Assembly: GCF_003385895.1 (NCBI RefSeq)
Contig: NZ_QRDQ01000007.1
Location: 682,001 to 746,000 of the forward strand
Length of the DNA stretch: 64,000 bases
DNA from: Flavobacterium cutihirudinis
GTDB lineage: Bacteria > Bacteroidota > Bacteroidia > Flavobacteriales > Flavobacteriaceae
Direction: 5' to 3'
In this document: one piece after another, positions 30,126 through 39,254 of the stretch
How the letters are laid out: each line of letters starts with the position of its first letter
Numbering within the stretch: position 1 is the stretch's first letter
Notes under the pieces: generated by a model
What the model saw: only the letters and a program-made list of their open reading frames with translations
The model's database searches: none
What the model was told of the DNA's origin: nothing
Made by a program: the position numbers and the translations under genes

Positions 30126-31712
30126 ATGAATAAATTATTTTTTAGAATACTTGTTTTACTTATGAGTTTGTCCTTAATTGGGATAATTCTTGTTCAGGTA
30201 TTTTGGTTCAACTCTTCGTTCAAAAATAATGATGAACAATTTAAATACCACGTTACTCAGGTAATCGGGAATGTTGCTGATAAACTCGAACAACAGGAAG
30301 AATATAGTTTTTACGATAAATACAATCGTTTAAAAGATAGTACGGGTAAAATTCCAAAAAAAGAAGACTTATTAGAAGTTTTGTTTGTACAGCGAAATAC
30401 AAAAACGAATAAAACGATTGTATATTCAAATACTTTAACTTCTGAAGATTATAATGTAAGCGGTTCGCTGTTTAATAAAAAATTCAGTAGTGACAGGTTT
30501 AAGAGTTTTAGTTCAAAACGTGTAACGGAGGTTTACAACAACAATAACGGGATTGATAATAATTCTTTAAATCAAAACATTATACCCGATTTAAAAATTG
30601 AAAAATCCGGTAGTTTAGATGTTTTGAATAAAGTTCAAATGGAAATCTCGATAAAAGATGCGCTTGATGCACTTCCTATTGAAGAAAGAATATCAAAAGA
30701 GAAATTACAGGGACTTCTTAAAAAAGAACTTCAGGAATATGGTGTAAAAACGAAGTTTGAATTTGGAGTATATAAAGATGTAGTGCCTACTAAAATTAAG
30801 TCTGATGGCTTTCATTATGATAAAGAAGCTAGCTATCATGTTCCTATTTATACTGATAATGAAGGGAATAGTAAGTATGAATTGTATATTACTTTTCCGC
30901 ACAAAAAGAAATTTTTATTGTCTGAATTATTGAGTATCACTATATTATCAATAGTTTTTACATTAATCATTATTGTTGCATATACGAGTGCATTAAACCA
31001 ATTGTTGCGTCAAAAACATATTTCTGAAATTAAAACAGATTTCATCAATAATATGACGCATGAGTTTAAAACACCAATTGCTACGATAAATTTAGCACTT
31101 GATGCAATAAAGAGTCCAAAGGTTATTGAAGATAAAGAAAAAGTATATCGATATCTCCAAATGATCCGGGACGAAAATAAAAGAATGCATGCTCAGGTTG
31201 AAAATGTACTTCGTATTTCAAAACTGGAAAAGCGAGAATTGGATATTACAAAAGAACCTACAGCTATTCATGATATAATTGATGATGCTATTGAGCACGT
31301 TAATTTAATTTTAGAAGACAGACAAGGAACCGTTGTAAAACATTTTAATGCAGTGCGAACTACTTGTCTAATTAATGAAGTTCATTTTACAAACGTTTTG
31401 GTTAATATTTTAGAAAATGCAATAAAATATTCTCCAGATATCCCTGAAATTGAAATCTTTACAGAGAATGTTAAAGACATGATTCTGATTAAAGTAAAAG
31501 ATAATGGACTGGGTATGAGTAAAATTGCTCAGAAAAGAGTATTTGAGAAGTTTTACAGAGAACATACAGGAGACTTACATAATGTAAAAGGACATGGTTT
31601 GGGACTTGCTTATGTAAAAAGAATAGTAGAAGACCATAATGGTCAAGTATATGTTGAAAGCGAAAAAGGAAAAGGTAGCACCTTTATAATAAAAATACCA
31701 TTAATAAATTAA
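30126..31712 (+). CDS. Sensor histidine kinase (RprX-like)
   Basis: 528 residues with one transmembrane helix near the N-terminus (about 5-27) and a second at about 268-292 flanking a periplasmic sensor region of some 240 residues. HisKA phosphoacceptor H312 lies in MTHEFKTPIATI. The ATPase domain shows the N box (NILENAIKYS), G1 (DNGLGMS) and G2 (GHGLGLAYV). The cognate regulator follows after 3 bp. The pair resembles RprX/RprY of Bacteroides, but the signal is unknown. A TAATTTTG box at 30113-30120 ends only 5 nt before the ATG, which would make the mRNA nearly leaderless if used. Confidence 0.93.
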   Translation: MNKLFFRILVLLMSLSLIGIILVQVFWFNSSFKNNDEQFKYHVTQVIGNVADKLEQQEEYSFYDKYNRLKDSTGKIPKKEDLLEVLFVQRNTKTNKTIVYSNTLTSEDYNVSGSLFNKKFSSDRFKSFSSKRVTEVYNNNNGIDNNSLNQNIIPDLKIEKSGSLDVLNKVQMEISIKDALDALPIEERISKEKLQGLLKKELQEYGVKTKFEFGVYKDVVPTKIKSDGFHYDKEASYHVPIYTDNEGNSKYELYITFPHKKKFLLSELLSITILSIVFTLIIIVAYTSALNQLLRQKHISEIKTDFINNMTHEFKTPIATINLALDAIKSPKVIEDKEKVYRYLQMIRDENKRMHAQVENVLRISKLEKRELDITKEPTAIHDIIDDAIEHVNLILEDRQGTVVKHFNAVRTTCLINEVHFTNVLVNILENAIKYSPDIPEIEIFTENVKDMILIKVKDNGLGMSKIAQKRVFEKFYREHTGDLHNVKGHGLGLAYVKRIVEDHNGQVYVESEKGKGSTFIIKIPLIN

Positions 31713-31715
31713 AAT

Positions 31716-32432
31716 ATGGAAAATACTAACAAAAGAATACTTTTAGTAGAAGATGACCTAAATTTTGGGGCGGTTCTTAAAGATTATCTAATGTTAAATG
31801 ACTTTGAAGTTACTTTAGCTAAAAACGGTATGGAAGGTTTCGAAAAATTCAAAAAGGATGTATATGATTTATGCATTTTGGATGTAATGATGCCTTATAA
31901 AGATGGTTACACTTTAGCCAAAGAAATTAGAGAAAAAAACAGTGAAGTGCCTATTATCTTCTTAACAGCTAAATCAATGAAAGAAGATGTACTGAAAGGA
32001 TATAAAGCCGGAGCTGACGACTATTTGAATAAACCTTTTGATTCAGAGGTTTTATTAATGAAAATTAAAGCGATCATTCAAAGAAAATCTGCTGATACAA
32101 AAGCGGAGCAAGTTCAATTTGAATTTAATATTGGTAAATTCCATTTAAATTCTAAATTAAGATTCTTGACTTTCCAGGATGAAGAGCCAATTAAATTGTC
32201 TCCAAAAGAAAACGAATTGCTTAAAATGTTAATTCTTCATGAAAATGATTTAATGCCTAGAGAATTAGCTTTGACGAAAATTTGGAGAGATGATAATTAC
32301 TTTACTTCAAGAAGTATGGACGTTTACATCGCTAAGCTTAGAAAATACCTAAAAGCTGATGAAGATGTTGAAATTTTAAACATACACGGAGAAGGTTTCA
32401 GATTAGTTGTAAAAAGCAAAGTAACTGAATAA
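31716..32432 (+). CDS. OmpR-family response regulator (RprY-like)
   Basis: 238 residues. The receiver domain has acidic-pocket residues in LVEDD, phosphoacceptor D56 (CILDVMMP) and the conserved lysine in NKPFD. The C-terminal winged helix (about 135-235) has LSPKENELLKML and the MDVYIAKLRKYL recognition helix. It is paired with the sensor kinase 3 bp upstream and followed by a strong terminator. The targets are not visible. Confidence 0.95.
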   Translation: MENTNKRILLVEDDLNFGAVLKDYLMLNDFEVTLAKNGMEGFEKFKKDVYDLCILDVMMPYKDGYTLAKEIREKNSEVPIIFLTAKSMKEDVLKGYKAGADDYLNKPFDSEVLLMKIKAIIQRKSADTKAEQVQFEFNIGKFHLNSKLRFLTFQDEEPIKLSPKENELLKMLILHENDLMPRELALTKIWRDDNYFTSRSMDVYIAKLRKYLKADEDVEILNIHGEGFRLVVKSKVTE

Positions 32433-32455
32433 TCAATTCACTGAAAAACAATATA

Positions 32456-32483
32456 AAAGCTCTGAGTAATCAGAGCTTTTTTT
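32456..32483 (+). terminator. Terminator after the two-component pair
   Basis: A perfect 10-bp stem (AAAGCTCTGA/TCAGAGCTTT, loop GTAA) followed by T4. The A-rich 5' side means it could also act for the convergent thioesterase gene. Confidence 0.93.
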
Positions 32484-32536
32484 ATGTAAAAATGTGTTGT
32501 GTAAAGAGGTTGGATTTTTAAAATCTTCTGGTCTTT

Positions 32537-33283
32537 TTACTTCCAATGCAACTCCAAAGCAAAGCAAGTTTTTTCGCCCTTTGTAATACTGAAGGTTGCT
32601 GTGGTGTGGTCATCGTCTTCGCTTTCGTGAATTACAACTTTGTCTTTTAGCGAAAGCTCTTTCATAAAGTTCATTTCAAAGCTTTTTACTTCTTGTTTCA
32701 TGATTCTTTTTGAATCAACGTGATCAAGGCACCATTCCAGATATTTTACGTTATTTACGTGATTAACAATATCTAAATCAGATAAATAAACTGTTTTTTC
32801 GAATATAGCTTCTTTTTCGTGGTTGATATTTATTTTAGAAAAACCTTCTTCTGTAGCTCTATTTTCAGGGAATAATTCGAAATGTTCATAAGGTAAGGCT
32901 AAAGCTTCCGGACGACGCGCCTGCGTATTGAAAACGGCCCAATACGTTTCGCAACCCACTATTTTTTTTCCGTTTACATACATTTCCAATGCACGAACAG
33001 AACGGGAATTTTCTAAGCTGTTAATCCATGTTTTTACTGTTACAACATCTTGCCATTTTGGTAAAGCATGAACTTCAACTCGCATTCTGCTTAGGACCCA
33101 GGCTTGATGAAACTCCTGCATATCATAAAAACTAATTCCACCAATTTCTGAATGTGCGGCTGCGGTTAATTGTAAAATATTACACAAGTCGGTATATTTT
33201 AAGAAACCTGTTGGTGTGCATTGTGTGAAATTGATTTCCCAGTCTTTACTTAAAACTGATGTGAAATTAGGAGAAATTGGCAT
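32537..33283 (-). CDS. Acyl-ACP thioesterase
   Basis: 248 residues with two hot-dog folds. The second half carries LDIVNHVNNVKYLEW, matching the D..NxHVNN..Y..W active-site pattern of FatA/FatB-type acyl-ACP thioesterases; bacterial members are common in Bacteroidetes. It releases free fatty acids from acyl carrier protein. The N-terminal half shows SEIGGISFYDM and AWVLSRMRVEV. The upstream spacer (33284-33361) repeats short TTTTAGATT-like words. Confidence 0.92.
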   Translation of the reverse strand: MPISPNFTSVLSKDWEINFTQCTPTGFLKYTDLCNILQLTAAAHSEIGGISFYDMQEFHQAWVLSRMRVEVHALPKWQDVVTVKTWINSLENSRSVRALEMYVNGKKIVGCETYWAVFNTQARRPEALALPYEHFELFPENRATEEGFSKININHEKEAIFEKTVYLSDLDIVNHVNNVKYLEWCLDHVDSKRIMKQEVKSFEMNFMKELSLKDKVVIHESEDDDHTTATFSITKGEKTCFALELHWK

Positions 33284-33361
33284 TTTATTATTTTAAATTT
33301 TAGATTGTTGATTTTAGATTTTTCCTTCGTAAAGGAGAAGAAAGATTTAAGAAAAAGATTT

Positions 33362-34282
33362 TTACTTTAGAAGATTTTCGATGTAATTTATAATTTCTTT
33401 TCTCTCTATAGCGTAATCAAACCATTTTGTGTTTTCGTTTCGCTTAAACCACGTTAACTGTCTTTTAGAAAATCTTCTTGTGTTCTTTTTGATTTCTTCT
33501 ACAGCAAAAGACAAACTGAATTCCCCGTCAAAATAACTAAATAATTCTCGATAACCGACGGTTTGAAGCGCATTTAACGCTTTATTAGGATATAATACTT
33601 TTGCTTCTTCAAGTAATCCTTCGTTCATCATAATGTCAACACGTTGATTGATTCTGCTGTAAATTATTTCTCTGTCAGCATCTAAACCAATTAGAATAGG
33701 AGTGAAGTCTCTGTTGTTTTTCTTTTGATTTAGAAATGAAGAATACGGTTTTTGCGCTCCAATACAAACTTCTACAAAGCGCATCATTCGTTGCGGGTTT
33801 TGTAAAGTTTGTGGGTTTTCTAAAGTTATTTTTTGATAATATTCAGAATCTAAATTTTTCAGTTGTTCCTGAAGATATTCAATTCCGAGTTTTTCGTAAT
33901 TTGAATTTACTTCTGAACGAACTTTTGGATCGATTTCAGGAAATTCGTCAAAACCTTTTAAAATTGCATCAACATACAAGCCTGAACCGCCGATAAGAAT
34001 CACAAAATCTTTCGTTTGAAATAGTTCTTCTATTTTGGCTAAAGCTTCTTTTTCGTAATCGCCGACGGTGTAGTTTTCAAAAATAGATTTATTTTGAATG
34101 AAATGATGTTTGGCCGAATTTAATTCTTCTTGATTGGGAACTGCCGTTCCAATAGTCATTTCCTTAAAAAACTGACGGCTGTCGCAAGAAACAATCTCGC
34201 ATTTAAAATGTTGTGCCAAAGCAATACTCAAGGCTGTTTTGCCTATAGCTGTTGGTCCGACAATGGTAATTAGGTGTTTCAT
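33362..34282 (-). CDS. miaA: tRNA dimethylallyltransferase MiaA
   Basis: 306 residues. It transfers the dimethylallyl group to A37 of tRNAs that read codons beginning with U. The P-loop IVGPTAIGKTALS is near the N-terminus; SCDSRQFFKEMTIGTA and the GGSGLYVDAIL region form the substrate site; the QTVGYRELF motif is near the C-terminus. The gene starts right at the edge of the REP-like element at 34289. Confidence 0.97.
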   Translation of the reverse strand: MKHLITIVGPTAIGKTALSIALAQHFKCEIVSCDSRQFFKEMTIGTAVPNQEELNSAKHHFIQNKSIFENYTVGDYEKEALAKIEELFQTKDFVILIGGSGLYVDAILKGFDEFPEIDPKVRSEVNSNYEKLGIEYLQEQLKNLDSEYYQKITLENPQTLQNPQRMMRFVEVCIGAQKPYSSFLNQKKNNRDFTPILIGLDADREIIYSRINQRVDIMMNEGLLEEAKVLYPNKALNALQTVGYRELFSYFDGEFSLSFAVEEIKKNTRRFSKRQLTWFKRNENTKWFDYAIERKEIINYIENLLK

Positions 34283-34288
34283 ATTTTT

Positions 34289-34388
34289 TAGCCCAGATGG
34301 GAATGGAAACCCCGGACTTATATTTGTTGAATTTTTTTGGTGTAAAAGAGCGACTCCCGACGCTTCGGGAGAAGCTCCTTTTATGCCT
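34289..34388 (+). repeat. REP-like dispersed element, copy 1
   Basis: It begins TAGCCCAGATGGGAATGGAA, contains a nested hairpin (CTCCCGA/TCGGGAG within GAGC...GCTC) and ends in GAAGCTCC. The same start and end blocks occur, reverse-complemented, at 59173-59251. The middle differs between the copies but is a hairpin in both. It lies in the gap between the potassium channel gene and miaA, just upstream of the miaA start. Confidence 0.75.
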
Positions 34389-34445
34389 TAAAAAATTACA
34401 AATATAAGGAGGAGTTGCAATGTACAGCTGGATTAGCTTCTAAAA

Positions 34446-35285
34446 TTAATTATTAGGCAATTCAGTTCCGCATTCATAACAATATTTGGCGTTGTCAAAA
34501 TGAACTTGTGACTGGCATTTTTTACATGTTTTTTTACCGCTTACTGTGCTGTTTCTTAAACTGCTTTTGGCAAATTCTGCTGTTACAATTCCGGTTGGAA
34601 CGGCAATGATTCCATAACCTAAAATCATTACGAGTGCCGCTATAAACTGTCCAAGAGGTGTTTGTGGCGAGATATCTCCATAACCAACGGTTGTTAGAGT
34701 TACGATTGTCCAGTAAATTCCCATCGGAATGCTTGTAAATCCTGATTCTTTGCCTTCAACCAGATACATTATGGTGCCTATTATTACAGTACTGATTAAG
34801 ACAAAGTAAATAAAAACCATAATTTTTTCTTTACTGGCATGTATTGCTTCTTTTAATTGTAAAGATTGGTGTGAAATCTGCGGAATGTGCAGGATTTTGA
34901 ATAAACGGAGAAAACGTAATGCTCTTACTATTGACAGAATACTTGCAGCGGGGAAAAATATAGACAAATACATGGGAAGAACAGCTAGTAAATCGATGAT
35001 TCCGTAAAAACTGAAAATGTATTTAACTGGTTTTTGAATGGATATTATACGAAGTATGTATTCGATCGTGAAAAAGACCGTGATAATCCATTCACAGATA
35101 ATTAGTTGATTATGATATTTTGAACTAATTCCTTCTACAGTATCGAGCATTATTAGTAAAACACTCAACAAAATTAGGCCTAGTAATACTAAATCGAACA
35201 TTCTTCCTAAAATGGTATTAGTACCATAAAGGATAATTTTGATTCTTTCCCTGAATATTTCGTATTCCGATTTTTGTTTTTTCAT
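34446..35285 (-). CDS. Voltage-gated-type potassium channel with C-terminal zinc ribbon
   Basis: 279 residues with six transmembrane helices. S4 carries basic residues every third position (R121, R124, R127, K130 in IVRALRFLRLFK). The pore loop has the selectivity filter TVGYGD (199-204). After S6 the protein ends in a four-cysteine ribbon (C254, C257, C269, C272: CKKCQSQ ... YCYECGTE). It should be a tetrameric inner-membrane K+ channel gated by voltage or by an unknown signal. The zinc ribbon replaces the RCK or cyclic-nucleotide domain of other bacterial channels. Confidence 0.92.
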   Translation of the reverse strand: MKKQKSEYEIFRERIKIILYGTNTILGRMFDLVLLGLILLSVLLIMLDTVEGISSKYHNQLIICEWIITVFFTIEYILRIISIQKPVKYIFSFYGIIDLLAVLPMYLSIFFPAASILSIVRALRFLRLFKILHIPQISHQSLQLKEAIHASKEKIMVFIYFVLISTVIIGTIMYLVEGKESGFTSIPMGIYWTIVTLTTVGYGDISPQTPLGQFIAALVMILGYGIIAVPTGIVTAEFAKSSLRNSTVSGKKTCKKCQSQVHFDNAKYCYECGTELPNN

Positions 35286-35315
35286 ATCAATAAAGATAAT
35301 GAAAGTTTAGATGTC

Positions 35316-36677
35316 TTAAAAATGAAGAATTTTTAGCGATTTACTTTTACGAATGTAATTTTGAATGATGTTCTTGACGTCGCGATTATGTTGCATTGGT
35401 GTCAGTATATTTTTTAGGATTTCAATGTTAGTGATTTGATAATTTAGATCATAAAACGCATATCCTTTGTAAATTCCGTTTTCTATTAAAACAGCACTTC
35501 GTTCATTAATATTTCGACCTCTGTCAAGCAGTATCATACTTTTGTTTTCGAAACTGTTTTCAGAAATAAATTGCTGTACCCTTAAATTGTAAACTTCAGG
35601 AGTGACTTCGCCAATACAGGCGCCGTCGCATTCTTTTATTTTATATTGAAAACACTCTTTTTTAGTTTGGTATAATCCTGTGAGTTTTTGGCATAAATGA
35701 TACTTTGCTGTATACCTGAAAAGTGCATTTTTTCCTTCTTGTAATGAAGCAAATGAGGTTATTTCTTTTTTTCGGCCGTCAGTTTTTTCGAGTTTTAAGT
35801 TTAAATATCCTTGAGCATCTTTTTCAGCATATAAAGCATATTGAAAAATGGTTTTTCGCTGCGCTCGATTGTATCTTGGTCTGTTTATTTTAATTTCTTC
35901 ACTTTCTTTTAAAAGCGCAATTAATTCGCTTCCGGTTTCATCATAAGTTATAGTAAAAACTTCGGCCTGAATTTTTTTGCTCTTGGTTGTGATTCCTGTA
36001 AAATGTTGGTTGATTCTTTTTTTTATATTTTGGCTTTTGCCAATGTATATTAAAGTACCACCTTCGTTATAAATATAATAAACTCCTGTTTTCGTAGGCA
36101 TTTGACTAATGAGATCAAGAAATTTTGGTGCAATTCCTTTTTCGACTTCGAGTTTTATAAAATCTTTTACGATCGTTTTTTCGACGTCTTTCTCCAAAAG
36201 CATTTTAAAAAGTTTTGTAGTTGCCATTGCGTCTCCACTGGCACGATGTCTGTCGGCCATTGGAATTCCGAGTGCACGGACTAATTTTCCTAAACTGTAT
36301 GAAGGTTGTTCCGGAATTAGTTTTTTTGCTAATTCTACTGTACAAAGCGTTTTGGCTTCAAAATCATAACCTAAACGTCTGAACTCAGTGCGGAGAATTC
36401 TGTAGTCAAAAGAGGCATTGTGAGCGACAATAACGCAGTCTGAAGTAATTTCGATGATACGTTTGGCGACTTCAAAAAACTTTGGAGCCGATTGCAACAT
36501 AGCATTATTGATTCCGGTAAGCTTTACTACAAAAGGCTGAATCGGAATTTCAGGATTGACAAGGCTGATGAACTGGTCGACTACTTCATGTCCATCAAAT
36601 TTATAGATGGCGATTTCAGTAATTCCTTCTTCATTAAATTGTCCTCCAGTGGTTTCTATGTCTAATATCGCGTACAA
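35316..36677 (-). CDS. DnaQ-type exonuclease fused to UvrC-like GIY-YIG nuclease
   Basis: 453 residues. Residues 1-165 form a DEDDh 3'-5' exonuclease (DIETTGG with D6 and E8; AHNASFD; HRASGDA with H144 and D149). Residues 195-275 form a GIY-YIG endonuclease like the UvrC N-terminus (GVYYIY at 198, YIGKSQNIKKRI at 211). A C-terminal region of about 170 residues with a CDGACIG stretch follows. It probably works in DNA repair; this fusion type is known but uncharacterised in Bacteroidetes. The start codon is TTG (minus strand, 36677): an in-frame stop lies four codons upstream and no ATG is available, and MYAILDIETTGG is where homologues start. Confidence 0.9.
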   Translation of the reverse strand: MYAILDIETTGGQFNEEGITEIAIYKFDGHEVVDQFISLVNPEIPIQPFVVKLTGINNAMLQSAPKFFEVAKRIIEITSDCVIVAHNASFDYRILRTEFRRLGYDFEAKTLCTVELAKKLIPEQPSYSLGKLVRALGIPMADRHRASGDAMATTKLFKMLLEKDVEKTIVKDFIKLEVEKGIAPKFLDLISQMPTKTGVYYIYNEGGTLIYIGKSQNIKKRINQHFTGITTKSKKIQAEVFTITYDETGSELIALLKESEEIKINRPRYNRAQRKTIFQYALYAEKDAQGYLNLKLEKTDGRKKEITSFASLQEGKNALFRYTAKYHLCQKLTGLYQTKKECFQYKIKECDGACIGEVTPEVYNLRVQQFISENSFENKSMILLDRGRNINERSAVLIENGIYKGYAFYDLNYQITNIEILKNILTPMQHNRDVKNIIQNYIRKSKSLKILHF

Positions 36678-36718
36678 ATTCAGTAATCAGTGTTCGGTTT
36701 TTAGTATTCAGTTTTTCT

Positions 36719-36743
36719 GTAGAGACGCATTTTAATGCGTCTT
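36719..36743. repeat. Palindromic GTAGAGACGC-type repeat
   Basis: A perfect 9-bp inverted repeat (AGACGCATT/AATGCGTCT, 36723-36742, loop TT) after the typical GTAG. Sequences of this form recur in many Bacteroidetes and cyanobacterial genomes (from memory). It lies between the exonuclease gene and yggS. The adjacent 36680-36718 is built of CAGTAATCAGT/TTCAGT words. Confidence 0.6.
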
Positions 36744-36766
36744 ACGATAGATGTGATTTTTGAAAA

Positions 36767-37426
36767 TTATCTTCCTCCAAAAATACTACTTCCAATGCGA
36801 ACCATGGTGCTGCCACATTCTATGGCTAATTGGTAATCTCCGGACATTCCCATTGATATAGTGCTCAGGTTGCAGTTTTCAGTTTTTCGATCTTTTATCG
36901 AATCAAAAATCGATTTTAAATGTGTAAATTCTTTTTTAATTTGATTTTGATCTTCGGTGAAAGTTGCCATTCCCATTAAACCTAAGATACGAATATTTTT
37001 CAACTCTTTGAACTCAACAGAAGTTAAAAGTTCGTTTAATTCGTTTTCGTCCAAACCAAATTTAGATTCTTCTTCTGCAATATATATTTGAAGAAGGCAA
37101 TCTATTGTTCTATTGTTTTTTACAGCTTGTTTGTTGATTTCTTGTAATAATTTCAAACTATCAACTCCATGAATCAAACTCACAAACGGAGCCATAAATT
37201 TGACTTTATTCGACTGAACGTGACCAATCATGTGCCATTGAATGTCTTTTGGCATTTGTTCCCATTTTTCCGTCATTTCTTGGATCTTGTTTTCTCCAAA
37301 AATGCGTTGACCAGCTTCATAGGCTTGTAATAAGTCTGAAACAGGTTTTGTTTTAGAAACGGCAACGAGAGTTACGTGTTCAGGTAAACTTGCTTTAATT
37401 GTATTTAAATTCGAAGCTATTGACAT
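36767..37426 (-). CDS. YggS/PLPBP family pyridoxal phosphate homeostasis protein
   Basis: 219 residues. It binds PLP on the lysine of VAVSKTKP but has no catalytic activity; it keeps PLP balanced. Other family motifs: ENKIQEM, WHMIGHVQSNK, GLMGMAT and SMGMSGDYQLAIECGSTMVR. The ATG at 37426 is chosen over an open TTG six bases earlier. It starts 7 bp after the stop of the upstream nuclease-like gene, so it may be co-transcribed with it. Confidence 0.93.
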   Translation of the reverse strand: MSIASNLNTIKASLPEHVTLVAVSKTKPVSDLLQAYEAGQRIFGENKIQEMTEKWEQMPKDIQWHMIGHVQSNKVKFMAPFVSLIHGVDSLKLLQEINKQAVKNNRTIDCLLQIYIAEEESKFGLDENELNELLTSVEFKELKNIRILGLMGMATFTEDQNQIKKEFTHLKSIFDSIKDRKTENCNLSTISMGMSGDYQLAIECGSTMVRIGSSIFGGR

Positions 37427-37433
37427 TAGCAAA

Positions 37434-38246
37434 TTATTTTTTTTGTTTAGATCTCAATTGAATCATATTTTCCGTCATATCTTTTTCTAATAGTAGCATT
37501 TCTTTTAAAAAGTTGTCTAATCCATCTTTTGTTAATACCTTAATTAAACAGCTTGTAGGTTCTTCATCATGATGAAAATTGTAAATTATTGTTGTTTCCT
37601 CTGTTTTAAAAATTTTAGGAAGATTGTCTAGAATTTTCAACTCATACAAATCTCCAGATATTAAAAGTATGGGAATATAGAGAAAATGTCTTAAATAATT
37701 ATTTTCATCATTTTCAAAATGACCTATTTTCTCCTGACAATATTGGGTTATTTTTTGAATTCCACTATGTATATTATCTGGATGTAATGCCATCAATTCG
37801 TTTGAACCTTTTTTTTCTTGAAATGAGCAATACTGAGTATAAATATTACTATTATAGATTAATTTTTCCGAAATGTTATAATTGAAATATTCTAAATTAC
37901 TTGGGATTGTTTTAAATTCTTTTAAAGATTCCCAAATTTGATCATTTATGGAATTTTGATATTCTGTTAGAACCAAAACAGGAGAGCTTGTGTTTTTTAT
38001 TTCAAAAGCAAATTTTATTTTGGAGTAGCATTTCTTAGAATAATCTTGCTCAAATATATTGTCTTCATATTCAGCTATCAAATCAATTTCTCTGCTCTTT
38101 CCAGTGAATTTATCAATCACAACTTGATTTGATTCAACAAAATAACCTAATGTACTTAGTTTTTTTGATATTTCAGATTCAAATAAATAGCCTGAACGAT
38201 TTAATGCATCTAAAATTCTATTTTCATCAAATTCAATTTTATCCAT
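37434..38246 (-). CDS. Hypothetical protein with possible PD-(D/E)XK nuclease fold
   Basis: 270 residues, no signal or membrane helix; I do not recognise a named family. The N-terminal part reads LFESEISKKLSTLGYFVESN (E23/E25), then SREIDLIAEY (D55), then FAFEIKNTS (E82, K84). That spacing of E, D and ExK with the strand patterns around it is what a PD-(D/E)XK nuclease core looks like, similar to restriction endonuclease-like and archaeal Holliday-junction resolvase folds. The C-terminal half is lysine- and glutamate-rich and has no motif I know. It is AT-rich and sits alone between metabolic genes, 7 bp upstream of yggS. It could be a stand-alone repair or defence nuclease. Confidence is for the gene; the fold is inference. 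Confidence 0.8.
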   Translation of the reverse strand: MDKIEFDENRILDALNRSGYLFESEISKKLSTLGYFVESNQVVIDKFTGKSREIDLIAEYEDNIFEQDYSKKCYSKIKFAFEIKNTSSPVLVLTEYQNSINDQIWESLKEFKTIPSNLEYFNYNISEKLIYNSNIYTQYCSFQEKKGSNELMALHPDNIHSGIQKITQYCQEKIGHFENDENNYLRHFLYIPILLISGDLYELKILDNLPKIFKTEETTIIYNFHHDEEPTSCLIKVLTKDGLDNFLKEMLLLEKDMTENMIQLRSKQKK

Positions 38247-38269
38247 TGATCAAACTTTAATTTTATAAA

Positions 38270-39160
38270 TTAAATTTTAAACTGCTTCGAAATTTTCTCT
38301 GCTTTTTTGCTTTCGCTATAATCGTAAAAACCTTCTCCAGATTTTACTCCCAATTTTCCTGCTCTAACCATATTTACTAATAATGGGCAAGGAGCATATT
38401 TTGGATTTTTGAAACCTTCGTACATTACGTTTAGGATTGCAAGACAAACATCAAGACCAATAAAATCGGCTAATTGTAGCGGTCCCATTGGATGTCCCAT
38501 TCCTAATTTCATAACTGTATCAATTTCGTAAACTCCAGCCACTTTATTGTATAATGTTTCGATTGCTTCGTTTAGCATTGGCATTAAAATTCGGTTCGCC
38601 ACAAAACCAGGATAATCGTTTACTTCTACAGGAACTTTACCTAATTTTTCAGATAAATCCATAGTGATTTTAGTTACTTCATCGCTTGTATTGTATCCGC
38701 GAATAATTTCAACCAATTTCATAATCGGCACCGGATTCATAAAATGCATTCCGATAACACGTTCAGGATGTGCAACAACAGATCCTATTTGTGTAATAGA
38801 AATTGAAGAAGTATTAGTTGCTAAAATAGTATTATGAGAACAAGCTTCGTTTAATTGTTTGAAGATATTTAGTTTTAATTCTACGTTTTCAGTTGCAGCT
38901 TCTACAACTAAATCAGCTCCAACAACGCCATCTTTAATATCAGTATAAGTAATAATATTGGTAATTGTTTTGGCGACATCTTCCTGAGTAATTGTTCCTT
39001 TAGCCAACATACGCTCTAAATTGGCTGCAATAGTTGCCATTCCTTTGTCTAACGATTTTTCTGAAACATCAATTAGTTTTACAACAAAACCACTTTGTGC
39101 AAATGTGTGAGCAATTCCGTTGCCCATTGTTCCTGCACCAATTACTGCTATTGTTTTCAT
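38270..39160 (-). CDS. 3-hydroxybutyryl-CoA dehydrogenase
   Basis: 296 residues. It oxidises or reduces 3-hydroxyacyl-CoA with NAD(P). The Rossmann motif VIGAGTMGNGIAHTFAQSG opens the protein; the catalytic histidine is in GMHFMNPVPIMKLVE; NDYPGFVANRILMPMLNEA and LGMGHPMGPLQLADFIGLD are the signature regions. The ATG at 39160 is used; the frame continues upstream into the Gfo/Idh gene, but that extension does not belong to the family. It lies 94 bp downstream of the oxidoreductase gene. Confidence 0.95.
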   Translation of the reverse strand: MKTIAVIGAGTMGNGIAHTFAQSGFVVKLIDVSEKSLDKGMATIAANLERMLAKGTITQEDVAKTITNIITYTDIKDGVVGADLVVEAATENVELKLNIFKQLNEACSHNTILATNTSSISITQIGSVVAHPERVIGMHFMNPVPIMKLVEIIRGYNTSDEVTKITMDLSEKLGKVPVEVNDYPGFVANRILMPMLNEAIETLYNKVAGVYEIDTVMKLGMGHPMGPLQLADFIGLDVCLAILNVMYEGFKNPKYAPCPLLVNMVRAGKLGVKSGEGFYDYSESKKAEKISKQFKI

Positions 39161-39254
39161 TTTTTGTGATATTATATTTATGATTTTAGCCACGAATTCA
39201 CTATTATTTGATGTGAATTGCGTGGCTAATTTATGTTTAAAATTTCGTTTTAAA

